Source: Romanomermis culicivorax
Taxonomy: Eukaryota; Nematoda; Enoplea; Mermithida; Mermithidae
NCBI GenBank assembly: GCA_963922205.1
Contig: CAWUHX010000236.1
Location: 372,001 to 436,000, forward strand
Reading direction: 5' to 3'
DNA: 64,000 nucleotides
This document shows, piece after piece, positions 10,601 to 21,700 of the stretch. A program made the translations under genes and the position numbers. Under the pieces are notes generated by a model. The model worked only from the letters and a program-made list of their open reading frames with translations, was not told where the DNA came from and ran no database searches. Within the stretch, counting starts at the first letter, position 1, and each line of letters begins with the position of its first letter.

Positions 10601-13576
10601 CACCCGACGCAATGCCTCCTAGCTACGTCTGGTATCGAGCACACGGTGAAGAATCAGTTGTATCCCTTTACTCCAAGTATCCCGTGACGCCAAGAATGCT
10701 ACTAATCTATTTATAAAATTCCCATTATTCCATGTGTCTCATTACCCTAAATGTCCCGTTATTCCAAGAATGCTATAAATTTTTTAAATTGCAATAAGAT
10801 TGAAATGATCTTTTGCAGCTGATCATTTTAAAAGTATTTCAATATGCAAATTTGATTCCATGGCGCAATGGCCCAGCTGAATAATTTATACATTGCCATT
10901 TTAAAACTTGCTCTCACAGGCACGTTTATTCAGACAATAAGGAAAGCAGGTGTTAAAAGTTGTTGCAATTTTCTGCCGAAAATTTTTTTTATAAAATGAT
11001 GAAAATTTTTCAATTCATAGTTAAAATTTTTATTCGTTATTTAAATGACCTGCGATGAACATTACACGGTAACTACATGTGTAATTGAATTATTCTTATT
11101 AAATCTATAGCCAATTTTGAAAATACTTTTTTGTCAATTAAAAATTTATTACAAAATTATTAAAAATTATAATAGAATGCAAATAATTTGACCTTTTCAA
11201 AATAATTTTGTGAAAGTTTTTATTGCACAAATCTTCCACTACCTTTGCTTCCCTTGGTTTCCCACAGACTTTCACGCACCACATTAAAGCCAATCCACTT
11301 TCTTTCCCTTTGCAACAAACCGTAAGATTATAGAATACATCATTTTAAAAGATTTTGACTATATTCGGAACCATACTCGAAAAAATTACTTTTTCATTTT
11401 ACACCGTGATTTAAATATAGTGGGCAAGTGGCGTAAATGCAATGCGCTATGTTCGATAGCGTATCGAAGCGGCTATCGTGTATAAAAAACTTATATTGTG
11501 AAGTGCGCTACAGGGGGGACTATAGGTAATCTCCTGCACCCAAGTCCATACCTGTAAGACCTCCGACCAGTTGGGGGGGGGGGTAGAAAAAAGTCGAAAT
11601 TTTTCCCAAAAAAGGCCAAAAAACATACACTTTTTTGCAATTTTTTTAATTTTTTCCAAACTGGGGGGGGGGGGTTGGGGGATAAATGATTTTGGGTACA
11701 GGGTTGGCCAAGTTGGGGGCCCCCTCCCCATGTACAGGTATGCCCAAGTCGCATCAAAAAATCAGGTGAACGCATTGTGTACAGGTTAAATTATATAATC
11801 AAATTAATGACTCGCATATATTTTTTGGCTCTCAGTTTCCATCATCGCGCAACGATTTCTCTAAGGGTAGACTCATATAAAGGTCATGCAAAGTACGGAC
11901 AGGCACCGAAACTTCTTGTTTATGCTGCTCTGTCTTCGTCTTATATTTTTTTGTATTCCTTTTTCTTTGGTTTTCTGTATTTTGCTTATGTGTTTGTTTA
12001 GGTTTGTTTAAAACTTTAAAAAAGTGTTGAAGTACCTGCGGGAAATGAGGATTCATATAGCATTGTTGGAGTAACGGGACATCATTTTTTTGCAAAAATT
12101 GCATTACTTGGGGTAAACTGATTTATTTTATTGGGGTAAACGGGTTTATAACACGGTACACTTGAGGTACTGGGACAGTTGATGTAACTGGGCACTTGAG
12201 GTAAAGGGACACTTGGAGTAAGGGTACACAATCGAAGAATCGCTAATTATTTTATAAAAGCGTGATTAACAAATTTTTTAAGTCGATGATATGACAAAAA
12301 CAGGATTTTTTCAAATTAGGTGAAAAAGATTTTTTTATGAAATTTCTGAAGAGTCAGAAGTTTCTGCAAAAAAGGAAACAAAATAGTTGATAACTAAAAA
12401 AATTGGAGCTTTCAAGGTCGAAAAAATGATTACTGGAAAAAATCCTTGCAATCGAAGATTGTTCTTGAAAAATTTTGAATTTCAAGAAAAAATTCAGTTT
12501 TCAAGTTGAGAAAATAACAGAATTTCATATACTTCCTAAAAAATCGAAAATTGTTGAGTGAAAAATAATTTCCCATTTTGAATTTCAGGGTGATTTCTGT
12601 AGTTCGAAAAACGATAGTTTTATGTGTAATCCTAAAAAATCGACAATTTTTGTAAAAAATGTAATTCTCAAACTTGAAAAGTTGATAATTCTGCAAAAAT
12701 ACATTTTTAAATTTGAAAAGTTATATTCTCATATCAGCTTTTGAAAATCAACGGTTCATATACATATCAATATGCTTTTTTAATTTGAAAAATCGAAGAC
12801 CTTTATAGTCGGTGATTTTTCGAGTTAAAAAATCGATAACTTTCATCAAATGCGACACTTTCGAGGTTCAAATCCAATATTTCCTTCATAAATATATTGT
12901 TTCAAGTTGAATTATAGATGAAAATATATTTTCAGGTTGAAACATGGTGAAATGGCATTCACGAAATGTAACTTTTCAAGATTCTAAGCTCAATTTTTCT
13001 TTAAATATTTTCTAGTTTGAAAATTGAAAAGTTGACGAATTATGATCGTTTTAGGCTTTAAAAATCGATTATCTTTATGAAAATATAATTTTTTGGTGAT
13101 TCGCCAACATGACTTCGATTTTTTCAACAAAGCGTTCGAAAAACTGACGGTTTTTATAAAATGAGCGTTTTTCGGTTTGAAAAATAGATAATTTTTGCAA
13201 AATGCAATTGTTCCACTTTTTAAGAACTGACGGATTATATAAAAGTAAAAGTAAAATTTCGTTTGGTTAATCTTTTCCAGCTTTATTGCAAATATTACTT
13301 TCTCATACTTTGCAGGTCAAGCTCTGGTCGCCCTTGCCCGAGAACGGATCCGTTGACGCCCGCAACGTTTCCGATGAGTCGTCGGCCGACGCTGCTCGAG
13401 CCAATCAACGTCGTATGAACGCCGATCCACTCGAAATGATGCTGCTCAATATGGGCTATCGGTTGAGTGGTTTAATGGATCATCAACAACCTCCTACGAT
13501 GACCATAGCGTCCACGACGGACGGCGACGACGACTCCGCTGCGGCTGCGCCCGCCTTACAATGTTACCCGAGTTAA
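1692..13576 (+). CDS. WDTC1: WD and tetratricopeptide repeats protein 1 (WDTC1/adipose homologue)
   Basis: A WD40-TPR adaptor; in other animals it is a substrate receptor of the CUL4-DDB1 E3 ligase and a regulator of fat storage. The rebuilt CDS has 14 exons: 1692-1754, 1815-1898, 1955-2001, 5146-5260, 5403-5614, 7548-7724, 7777-7916, 7978-8178, 8239-8323, 9556-9738, 9797-9944, 9994-10400, 10480-10645, 13316-13576. All phases agree; about 762 aa. Domains in order: an N-terminal basic helix; WD repeats (GHAGCVNCLAWNEKG, MLASGSDDFTVQLWDP, DRILVTGAGDCKVRVHD, AGHLPVKCADR, LLVNLGGEQIYLFDL); three TPR-like helices pairs around LYSNRAAAYMRRDWDGD; CGHCNTTTDIKEANFFG; a further WD repeat; and the family tail ANQRRMNADPLEMMLLNMGY. 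An in-frame ATG also exists at 1701. Exon 12 may contain an unspliced 60-nt intron (10078-10137). Introns 3, 9 and 13 are swollen by transposons. Confidence 0.93.
2002..2956 (+). other. First part of WDTC1 intron 3, no gene seen
   Basis: AT-rich intron sequence before the hAT-like insertion. The only notable feature is a GC-hairpin repeat at 2545-2560 with its AT tail. No conserved frame was recognised. Confidence 0.6.
2957..4918. mobile_element. hAT-like element in WDTC1 intron 3 (GGGTCCG subterminal repeats)
   Basis: The ends TAGGGATGTATCG and CGATACATCTCTA are inverted repeats. The flanks GTAACCGC (2949-2956) and GTAACGAC (4919-4926) agree at 6 of 8 positions, as an aged 8-bp hAT duplication would. 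Both ends carry clusters of GGGTCC/GTCCGGG words in the first and last 150 bp, like subterminal transposase-binding sites. No transposase frame is seen, so it is non-autonomous or decayed. A second element (3809-4722) is nested inside. Related end fragments occur at 8640-8895. Confidence 0.75.
3809..4722. mobile_element. Nested TIR element inside the intron 3 hAT-like element
   Basis: The left end CAGTTTTTTTAGCGGC and the right region GCGATAAAAAAAACAG are inverted relatives, and GTCATCAC occurs directly before the left end (3801-3808) and again at 4723-4730. The right terminus is loosely defined, with about 7 extra bases before the duplication. Subterminal TTAGCGC/GCTAATG words are repeated on both sides. 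It has no coding capacity that I recognise. Confidence 0.55.
5615..7547 (+). other. WDTC1 intron 5, no feature recognised
   Basis: 1933 nt of strongly AT-rich sequence rich in short words such as AAAATCG, GAAAAAT and CGATTTTT on both strands. I found no terminal repeats, hairpins or conserved frame. It may be very old transposon debris or simple expansion. Confidence 0.5.
8360..9479 (+). mobile_element. Tigger/pogo-like element filling WDTC1 intron 9
   Basis: The terminal inverted repeat begins CAGTCGAACTTGCCTATAA at 8360, and its complement with one mismatch ends at 9479. TA flanks both ends (8358-8359 and 9480-9481), the pogo/Tigger hallmark. Many internal TATAAAACAC words occur. A frame ending near 9251 reads as an acidic stretch followed by ILKLRSYMLSLEQ, resembling the C-terminal tail of Tigger transposases. 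GGGTCC-type hAT end fragments are inserted at 8640-8895. The element is heavily deleted, since full-length pogo elements exceed 2 kb. Confidence 0.75.
9105..9251 (+). pseudogene. C-terminal remnant of a Tigger-type transposase
   Basis: The frame gives an Asp/Ser-rich stretch (FDSDDSDNGDLGEN) followed by a helix EVEAGILKLRSYMLSLEQ and a stop. This acidic linker plus final LRxYxxxxE helix is typical of Tigger/pogo DDE transposase C-termini. The rest of the transposase is missing, so it cannot be active. Confidence 0.5.
10656..12233. mobile_element. TIR element inserted just inside WDTC1 intron 13
   Basis: The exact 8-bp duplication GAAGAATC (10648-10655 and 12234-12241) brackets inverted ends (AGTTGTATCCCTTTACTCC on the left, complement GGAGTAAGGGTACACAATC on the right). 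Both ends contain several spaced copies of a TTACTCCAAGTGTCCC-like word. The left duplication begins only 2 nt after the exon 13 donor GT. A G-run MITE (11547-11742) is nested inside. No transposase was recognised. Confidence 0.75.
11547..11742 (+). mobile_element. G-run MITE, copy 3
   Basis: 196 bp, from CATACCTGTA to TACAGGTATG, with an exact 8-bp duplication CCCAAGTC at 11539-11546 and 11743-11750. It has the same internal G runs and AAAAAAGGCC segment as copies 1 and 2, and lies within the intron 13 element. Confidence 0.9.
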
Positions 13577-13802
13577 TAATGATTGGATTTCTTCAGAATG
13601 GTGTAGTATATGTTTATTTTTTACACTGAATTTTGTAAACGAAGTGCTAGTTTTGGCTCGATATATAATGTTACAATGCAAGTTTAAACCTTTTTTAGAG
13701 TAACCTGATGTCGAACAGCTGATTACTGTGGTTAATAGGACAAAAGCAGAAAGTATTGCGGCCAGTCCTATTTTTTTTTGTGCCAAAACATGGTTTTTGG
13801 CA
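13577..13802 (+). other. WDTC1 3' region
   Basis: Sequence after the WDTC1 stop. I see no canonical AATAAA within the first 200 nt, so the poly(A) site is unresolved. Confidence 0.4.
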
Positions 13803-13935
13803 CATACCTGTACTTGGGGGGGGGACCCCCCCAACTTGGCCAACCCAGTACCCAAAATCATTTCCCAACCCCCCCCCCCCCCCAGTTGGGAAAAAATTAA
13901 AGAAATTTGCCAAAAAGTGTATGTTTTTTGGCCTT
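13803..13935 (-). mobile_element. G-run MITE, copy 4 (truncated, inverted)
   Basis: The CATACCTGTACTTGG end, then G/C runs and the CCAACTTGGCCAACCCAGTA segment, appear in reverse orientation relative to copies 1-3. The element stops after the GTGTATGTTTTTTGGCC segment, so one end is missing and no duplication can be assigned. Confidence 0.8.
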
Positions 13936-14354
13936 CGGAAACGTTGTGGATACAAAGATGGATACAAAGGATATCGATTGATTTATATCACATCTTTTGT
14001 GTACGAAATTTATCATAAAAATACGAGTTTTTTCTACTAGTGAAGTCAATTCAACTAAATTAATTGTTTTGTTGATTTAGATAGACACCAAAACATGCCT
14101 AGAAGATCGACTAATGTGAAAAAAAACAGTTTCCCAATGATTTTGGAAAAAAACCAGAGATTTTCCAATCTTTTTTGGTATTTTTAAAAAACCAAAAACC
14201 AAAGCCTTGCCAACCCTGAGTGGACACCAAAATAGAAAATACCTGATTATAATATGACAAAAAAAATTTCGCTAGCTTGCTTGCCATTTTTAGTCTTAAA
14301 AAACATACTCTCAAGACAATTTTTTGCAACGAAGGTCACGTTTTGGCCAGGGAC

Positions 14355-14500
14355 TGTGCAGCGCCCGGCGCTCTATAACAGTATTTCATTTTTTATTCAG
14401 CGCCCGGCACTGCATAACCAGGCATTACGATTTTTTTATTCAGCGCCGGGCGCTGAATAACCAGTGGCATGACACACGGTTATCCAGTGCCCGGCGACGA
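14355..14500. repeat. Cluster of GCGCCCGGCGC palindromes
   Basis: Four variants of CAGCGCCCGGCGCTG followed by ATAAC lie within about 145 bp (near 14358, 14399, 14441 and 14488). Each can form a GC-rich hairpin. The spacing of about 40-45 bp suggests a degenerate local array. Confidence 0.6.
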
Positions 14501-14608
14501 TAACTACAGTAATCGAGACTTAAATCATTATATGCCGAAAATACTAACCTAATCAGCGATATTAGTGAACGAAAGTCAAAAGTAATAGGGACCGCTTGCA
14601 CCAGTGAT

Positions 14609-14849
14609 CATACCTGTAAGAGGTCCGACCCGTTGGGGGGATCCCATAATTTGGGTGTGTTGGTCGAAAAAAGCAAAAAATTTCGAAAATTTTCCCAAAA
14701 AGCCACTCCTTTCCCCAATTTTTTCAAGTGTGCAGGGGGAAGGTTGGGTATAGGGTTGACCAAGTTGAGGGTGGGGGTTCCGATGGGTATAGGGTTCGAC
14801 CAAGTTGGGGGTGGAGGTCCCCTCCAGCCCTCCCACAATTACTGGTATG
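14609..14849 (+). mobile_element. Divergent G-run MITE, copy 6 (241 bp)
   Basis: It starts CATACCTGTAAGAGGTCCGACC and ends ACTGGTATG. Flanks CCAGTGAT (14601-14608) and TCAGTGAT (14850-14857) match at 7 of 8. The interior keeps the GGTTGACCAAGTTG segment, duplicated here, but the long G runs are shortened. Confidence 0.8.
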
Positions 14850-14857
14850 TCAGTGAT

Positions 14858-17724
14858 TCCTGAAATATTCTAGGAGTTGCCTATGAATTTCCGTATTCAT
14901 GAAACTTTGACATGAGTGATTATAAGACGTAACGACATAATTCTCAAGGCTGAAGTTCAAGGAAGAGGCTTAGTTTGATAATTTAATTTTGTGGATTTTC
15001 ATGTGTGAGCTTTGAATAGTGTATGTCAAAATGAACTGAGATGACCATGTAGCAAAAAAGGCATGGGCGATGTACTGATGTTTTCAATCAGCCAGACACT
15101 GCGGTCAACCAATTGGATAACAAAAAAAAAGAAATGGGCAACGGTAAAAATCACATTAATTTTGGATTGATTATAGACAACCGAAGATCAGAGATCTGGC
15201 CTCCAACCAAAAATCTGGATTCTTCAACCAGCATGAACTTCTGTCATTGTCTAGCACTGCGCATGACTCTAACATGAAAGAGCATGTCACCATAACAATC
15301 GCATATACTTGCAAAAACAATATAGGTTTATCTATAGTCAGCTCATACAGAAATTCGGTTGGTTCTCAAATCCTCTCCGTCTTTGCCAAGCCGAATCAGG
15401 TTAGAAAACCGACTGTAGTACATTTATTTCGAAGAAAATAGACAAAATACAATCAAAGTTGATTGTCTGGCTTATTCCAGAGTCTATCAAGAGCTCCCAC
15501 GGTCAGATTTTCAGATAGTAGTAAATTTAATAATTTGCGGCGGCAATGTATAGCTAAATGTCCAATATAAATGCACCAGTTTTGACAAAACTAGCCACCC
15601 AGTGATCAATTCTTATGACTTCGGGTAGCGGTAATACGCCTTCGTACCCCTCCCTATGGGACAGTCTGGACACTTTTGAACAAAATAAAAATGAAATTAT
15701 CATGTTGAACATAATTTTTTTCTCTGTACTGTTAGCCAGTTTTCCAATCAAACTGGCTCTGACTCAATTTTTGATCTGGGGCTACTTTCACAATTCACAA
15801 GTACGGTGGTTGAGTCGTACCTCTCACATGCTCAGTGGTGTCCGCTTGCATCAACGACTTTTAGAAAGGTTGATTTTCTAGTGTTTCAGTAGTGTTCACA
15901 TTCTTGTTTATAACATGTAAAAAGAGTGTAATAATGTATTTCTTATCACGTGAAGAATGTTGAAGTGCGTTTTAATCTCATGAATAGAAAACTAAAATTT
16001 TGCATAATATGACTTGCGAAGATCAGTAAATCTTCCCTTACAGATGTTATTATCCGTAAACTGAAATTCTCTGTAATTCTGTTTCAAATCCACAACAAAT
16101 TTTTTCTCCCTACATTATTCAAGCGAAATACATCTACTGTAAGGCTTTAAGCAGAGCACCCCATAGGGGGAAACGGGATATTACCGCGGTCTCATGTTTG
16201 GATATTCATTTACCACCCCAGTTAGAATGACTTACTGGTGAAATGAGACAAAAATAGCCACAGGTACGCAAAACTTTGGGGAGTGTCATAATGGGTAAGC
16301 CAATTTGAATGAAATGAGTGAGCGGACACTTTTAGAAGAACTGCTATTGGATATTTTTTTAAAGTTCGTGGTCAGTATGAAAAAAGTATGTTTATCGTGT
16401 CCACAGGTTTGAAAATGTATCTATTGCATAAATGATTTTGATGTATGAAAGTGAAAAATTTGACAGCTATACAGAACCACTGGCTTTTGTAGGGGACAAA
16501 CATATTTGTTTGTCCCCTTTTGTAGGGGACAAACACGAAGAGAAAATTCTACTCAGGTCAGCCGAATTGAGCTGATGAACGATATAATTGTTGTTCTGCT
16601 CTACAGGATCTTAAAGCATATCAACGATAGAGTTCTTATGAATTTATCTGCTATTAACATTTCTGTGATTCCAATTGAAGAATTGTACCTATTTCTCAGC
16701 CTGGCGCAGAGCGCCGGAAATTTTTTTGGATTTTTACTCTCTGAAACCCTGGAAAATGAACCTTCAGAACTTTAGGGAAAAATTATAACCAAACTAATAG
16801 AACGTAATTTGTTCCTCATTCCGGCGCGAAGCGCCGAAAAAATTTTCGGGTTTTTATATTCCAAAACAAACGCTGGAAAACTAATCTCTGCAACCAGACC
16901 CGTACCCAGGGTAATATTTCGATGCCTCGTTTTTTCTTTTCTTCAGGTTTGATACTAATTTTTTTCTTCTCTTTAAAGTTGATACTGTGCAAGAAATATT
17001 CTTATTCTTATTCGTGTTTCAATGTTTGATGAAAACCAATATTTTTCTCTATAGATAAAGACAAATACATCGTCTTCAACTTTGTTGTAATTATATTTTC
17101 CAACATGAGGCCGAGATTAAATCCAGAATTATCGTGAGAACTATTCTCGACAATTCCCGATTTTCGCTCGCAGTTTGTCGAACTTACAAAATTAAATATA
17201 TTTTTGGATTTTTGAGATGGTAAAAATATTTGAACAGAAGATTTGGATCCTACTTCTTGAGCATATTTTCGAGAAATGATTTTCCATCTTTTTGGAATGT
17301 AAGAGACTAATCCACGGCGTAGCAGTAAAAATGATTAATCTTCATCTGTGACTCTTTAGTGTTGAAGTTCAAGGCCTTTATGGTTCTGGATAATAGATCC
17401 TGCAATGAATATACTATGTCAAATAGGATTTCGCTTAAAACTCAAAATTTTCCGCCGTTTCATTACTTTTGTTTATTAACGACTCTAAAAACATCGGATA
17501 GAATGATTAAGTATAAGCTCAAAAATGTTAAATAAAGCACTTGAGAGCATTTTAAGCAAAAAATGGCTAGGAAAAAGTGGGGGGGGGGAATTTTCCCCAT
17601 TTTAAGTAAAGGTCAGCAGCAGACATGCACGGCAAGAATTTTCCAATAGAGGGGATCGTCGGACGTTTCACCGAGAAGTGGGGGGTGAGTGTGTAAAAAA
17701 ACAGAAAAGTAGCTTCACAAAAAT
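14858..17724. other. Intergenic region with no recognised gene
   Basis: About 2.9 kb between WDTC1 and the COX19 pair. It holds two GC-hairpin repeats (16701-16717, 16821-16836) with similar AT tails and a perfect short palindrome of GGGGACAAAC type near 16492-16520. A poly-G tract lies near 17580. Several frames of 64-90 codons are open but show no conserved motif. I see nothing else that I can support. Confidence 0.5.
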
Positions 17725-17815
17725 GCTTTTCATACAAAACGTGCATAAAAATAAAAATTGTCTTCGAAGTACTTCAGGGGTGGATGTTTGACGAATTTTT
17801 CGGGACAGGGAGTGC
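17725..17815 (+). repeat. Dispersed repeat shared with 33262-33352
   Basis: A segment with CATACAAAA..GCATAAAAA followed by a GTTTGACGAATTTTT/GGGACAGGG block matches a segment in SIN3 intron 2. No ends can be defined. Confidence 0.4.
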
Positions 17816-17859
17816 CGTGCATATATTATCAGCGGGAAAAACTGTGTGAATGTAATTTA

Positions 17860-18065
17860 GGGGTAATTTATACTTGCCTTTTTCGACGGAACGGAACACC
17901 ACAAGTTTGGAATGTTCGGCCTGAAAATCCACTTTCGATCAGAAAGGATAACTGCAATTTGTGGGAAAGGACCGACACCGAGCGGAACGAAAAATTCCCT
18001 CTCGTTCGGTTACGTTCTGTCGATTGCACTCCGTTCCGTCGAAAAAGGCAAGTATAAATGACTCT
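17860..18065. mobile_element. PIF/Harbinger-like MITE upstream of COX19
   Basis: The ends GGGGTAATTTATACTTGCC and GGCAAGTATAAATGACTCT are inverted repeats that continue inward as CTTTTTCGACGGAACGGAAC, giving TIRs of about 35 bp. TTA flanks both sides (17857-17859, 18066-18068), the PIF/Harbinger target. A second copy is at 48174-48417. It sits about 280 bp upstream of the COX19 start, so it could affect the promoter. Confidence 0.8.
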
Positions 18066-18341
18066 TTAGACGCTTCTTACTTTTCGCGAACACGGCAAAT
18101 CGGCATTTTTGCATGTAAAACTTTTCTTTTTTTAGAACTCCCATATTTTCATGAAAGCCAGCAATGTCCGTCGCTTTTTCGGGGTGATCTGTCTATTCAG
18201 CTGCAGCATTTATTTAGAGGCGAAAAATAAATACGACCACGAATCTGGCTTAAAAAGCATAAGTCCTGAATCATTAACCAAATTTCCTTGGTTGAGCGAA
18301 CAAAATTCGACGAAAAACCACACCAAAAGCCACGAATCGCC

Positions 18342-18593
18342 ATGACTTCCATGTACAACAAACCGATTATAAAACGTACGGCACCTATAAAAGGTAGCTT
18401 CCCGTTGGATCACGAAAACCACTGCAAAGAAATAATGATGAAATATATGATTTGTTTGTCGAAAAATGATCAATTGAACGAAAAGTGTAGATCGGAGGCG
18501 AAAAATTATTTCGAATGTCGAATGGAGCAAAATTTAATGGCCAAAGAAGATTGGCAACAATTGGGATATGGCGACGTACCTTCTAAAGATTGA
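18342..18593 (+). CDS. COX19: Cytochrome c oxidase assembly protein COX19
   Basis: An intermembrane-space CHCH protein needed for assembly of cytochrome c oxidase, linked to copper delivery through the MIA40 import pathway. It is a single exon of 83 aa, close to the usual 85-90. The twin CX9C motifs are present: C-KEIMMKYMI-C and C-RSEAKNYFE-C. The family's GSFPLDHENHC lead and ECRMEQNLMAKEDWQQLGYGD tail flank them. The chosen ATG gives the short N-terminus expected for the family; the open frame continues upstream without ATG. AATAAA follows the stop by 6 nt, and MPHOSPH6 begins 133 nt downstream on the same strand. Confidence 0.96.
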   Translation: MTSMYNKPIIKRTAPIKGSFPLDHENHCKEIMMKYMICLSKNDQLNEKCRSEAKNYFECRMEQNLMAKEDWQQLGYGDVPSKD

Positions 18594-18598
18594 ATTTT

Positions 18599-18604
18599 AA
18601 TAAA
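18599..18604 (+). promoter_or_regulatory. Possible COX19 poly(A) signal
   Basis: AATAAA only 6 nt after the stop codon. A very short 3' UTR is plausible given the tight spacing to MPHOSPH6. Confidence 0.4.
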
Positions 18605-18695
18605 TTGGTTTAATGATTTGGTGTCGTTTTTCTTGAATTTTGTGATTTTATCCTTATATTTATACATTTTATTTATGATCAGATCTAATCCATGT

Positions 18696-18709
18696 CTACT
18701 TTTTTGCAG
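18696..18709 (+). promoter_or_regulatory. Splice-acceptor-like site before MPHOSPH6 start
   Basis: CTACTTTTTTGCAG ends 17 nt upstream of the MPHOSPH6 ATG with no upstream coding exon apparent. It could be the acceptor of a 5' UTR intron or a spliced-leader site for the downstream gene of a COX19-MPHOSPH6 pair. This is inferred from sequence only. Confidence 0.4.
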
Positions 18710-18726
18710 CCGCGCGACACGGAAAA

Positions 18727-21700
18727 ATGACTGTCGAAAAGAAATTTTCCAAAAACTTGTTAGAAATGAAAGTAAATTGATCATGTTTCGCGTTAAATTA
18801 TCATTTTTTCGTCTTTTTTCAAGTTTATGCAAAAAACTAAACATAAATTGGACGAAAAGAAAATAACCACGGAAAATAGACGTTTAGAAAAACAATATTT
18901 GGCGGAGGCTGCGACGTCGAAAATCTCTGAAACGCCTGCGAAGAAGTGAGTACATATTACAAGCTATGTAGTTTATTAGAAAATGCCCCGATGAGGCAGG
19001 AAAAAGAATATACTTGCTTGGATAGTTGCCAAGCTAGAAAAAGGATTGAACTAGATTTGTGAGAACTTGGGTTAAAGTTGGAAAAAATCCACTTTCGTTA
19101 TATTGGATTTTCATTCTTTCTCAAAAAAAATTTTGCATGTCTGTGAAAAAGTATATTCTGCAGCATCGTGCATTTTGTCCTTCCGCTTGCATCGACTACA
19201 GCAAAATTTTTCTGTATGAAAATTATATGCACATGATTTCAAATGTAAAGAAATGGTAAACCAACAGCTTTCTAACTCTCGACTGATTCAAAACTCCTGC
19301 TTCTCGTACTGAAAAATAGTGAGGCAGGCATATTATAGTCATTTTCAGAGATATAAAGAAACCTGGGGTTGGTTGCACTAACCCAACATGAGGATAATCT
19401 CAATATCGGGAGTAAATTGGTGATCCTGAGTTTGAGCTAATCGTAATTTTCAAATTATTCTCTTCCAGTGCAAAATAAATACCCACTTCAGGATTAACTA
19501 CTACTGAGGTGTAAGTTCGAGTTTGAGAATTTCAGACATTTTTATATTTACTTGCTTTAGAGATAAGAAAATTATGCGTGAAACACGACAGCTCGAGTCG
19601 GGGATAATCTCGACATTGAGCTCGTTATAATCCTGACGACATTGAAATTATACCGAACTTGAGATCAAACCGAGTCGCTTTTTTGTTCGAGATTATCTTG
19701 AGCTCGGGCTCAGACCCCTTTAGTGCAACTGGGCCTTGGTTACAGTCATTGGGCACCGATCTGCAAATGGGAGAACAGGGTAAAGCATACAAAAATGCTC
19801 TTGATTCAGCCGTGCTTATATTAGGGGTGTGCGCCCAATCCCGTGCCCGGTTCTCCCCGACTCTACACGCACTCTCACGGCAACAGTACGACTTTTTTGA
19901 AAGCAGAACCGGAGCGACAGAGATGGGTAAAATGGCTTCCCGTCTGCAATCCCGCAAAAAGCGCTCTTCCTGCAAATCTCAGTTTAAATCCAAAAACTGT
20001 GAATGAAGCTATTTTGTTGAATAGTTAAATAGAAGAGAATAAATTTATTTATAGCTTGTAATCAGTAGAACTTACAGTCAATGCGATATGTTATATAAAA
20101 TGAATGTATTAAACATATCTTGCACAATCGATTAAGTTCTAAGAAGACTTTGTGCTGTAGCTTTTTTTCTAAAAAAGCTGAGTGCAATTTTATGTGCCAC
20201 TTCCCCACAGTGATTCTGTTTTATTGACACTAAATTTAGAAAAAAAGCTCACGCATTTAGAAGCACACATGTGTGAAGGAGGACATGGGGGTACAAAATA
20301 CCCCAAGGGTTTTGAAACTAGAAACTTTGTTATGAAAAAAATTTTTTGGTAAAGTTTTTTTGAATTTCTTTTTCAAAAAACTAAGGTCCAGTCCTGTACT
20401 CTCCTCAAAATTTTATAGATCCACATGTTTGGTTGGAAAGTGTGTTGATGCACTCAGCTGCAGAATACACATTTTTTTGAGAAAGAATGAAAATCCAATT
20501 TAACGAAAGTGAATTTTTTCCAACTATAACCCAAGCTCTCAAAAATCTAGTTCAATCCTTTTTTCTAGCTTGGCAACTATCCAAGCAAGTATATTCTTCT
20601 TTTTTCTACCTCATCGGGGCATTTTCTAATAAACTAGTTCACCTCTTTTTATGGGCCTGAGCCTTGCATGAAAACCTTCATAGAAGCGCATTGACGTTTT
20701 AAATTTGGTCATTTTCACATCAAAGAAACAATAAAAAATCTTAAAGCTGCGAATTCTCACTTTCGGTGAAATAAAAAATGTTTAAATCGCATAGAACTAA
20801 AACACGTTGTAAAAAGGGTGTAAAGTGACCATTTCCATTGATTTCCCCATAATCCAGAACCCCTCAACCTAAAAAACCGCAGAAAAAGCTTTGTTTACGC
20901 ACAGAACGAAATGATTGTGTCCATTGAATTCCGCATGGTCAGAAACCTATTCCCTCAAAAATCGCAGAAATACGTTTGGAATACACTCAATATAATTTTG
21001 TGTGTAAAGTGATCACATTCATAAAATTCCCCGTTGTCGAAAACCCCTTCCATAAAAAAATCACGAAATTAGGCTTGGTTACACTTGAGATTATTATTTT
21101 TGTGTAAAGTGACGCATCCATTGATTTCCTGCAGCAAAATATGCCTCCCAGAAAAAATATCTCGAAAATACGCTTGTTTACACCATGAATATTTTTTAAG
21201 TAAAGTGATCGAATTCATCAAATTTCCGATATTCGAAAACACCCTCTGCCGAAAAATCGCAAAAATACTCTTGTTTACACCCGCGATAATTTTTTGTGTA
21301 AAGTAATCGCATTCTTCAAATGCCCGTGGTCGGAAAGCTCTTCCACAAAAAAATCAGGAAAATACGCTTGTTAACACCCGGGATCATTTTTCGTGTAAAG
21401 TGACCGCGTCCATCGAATTCCCAATCGTCGAAAACCCTTAAGCCGTAGGCATACTTGACCGGTTTTTTGCGGCCGCAAATTTTGCGGCCTCCAATTGCGG
21501 GTCGGTTGCGGCTCTCACAATGGCATACTTTTGTGCGGTTCCGCAAAAATGCGGAACCGAAAAACCGCAATTGTTAGCATAGTCAACCGCAATTTCGAAC
21601 CGGAAATTACTTAAGAGATGCAAGGTTGTTCATTTAAGTTAAAACACGGAGAATGAAACATTCACTGTACATATTGAAAATCTATAATTATTCGATTTTT

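Noticed and set aside
16492-16520. GGGGACAAAC palindrome as a terminator or RNA gene
   Set aside because: A lone short palindrome with no transcription context; reported only as a landmark.
19625-20006. Two overlapping 115-116-codon frames on opposite strands
   Set aside because: They lie inside a TIR element within an intron and match no family I know.
20817-21437. Regular repeats suggesting a CRISPR array
   Set aside because: Units are diverged throughout with no constant repeat/unique spacer pattern, and the genome is eukaryotic.
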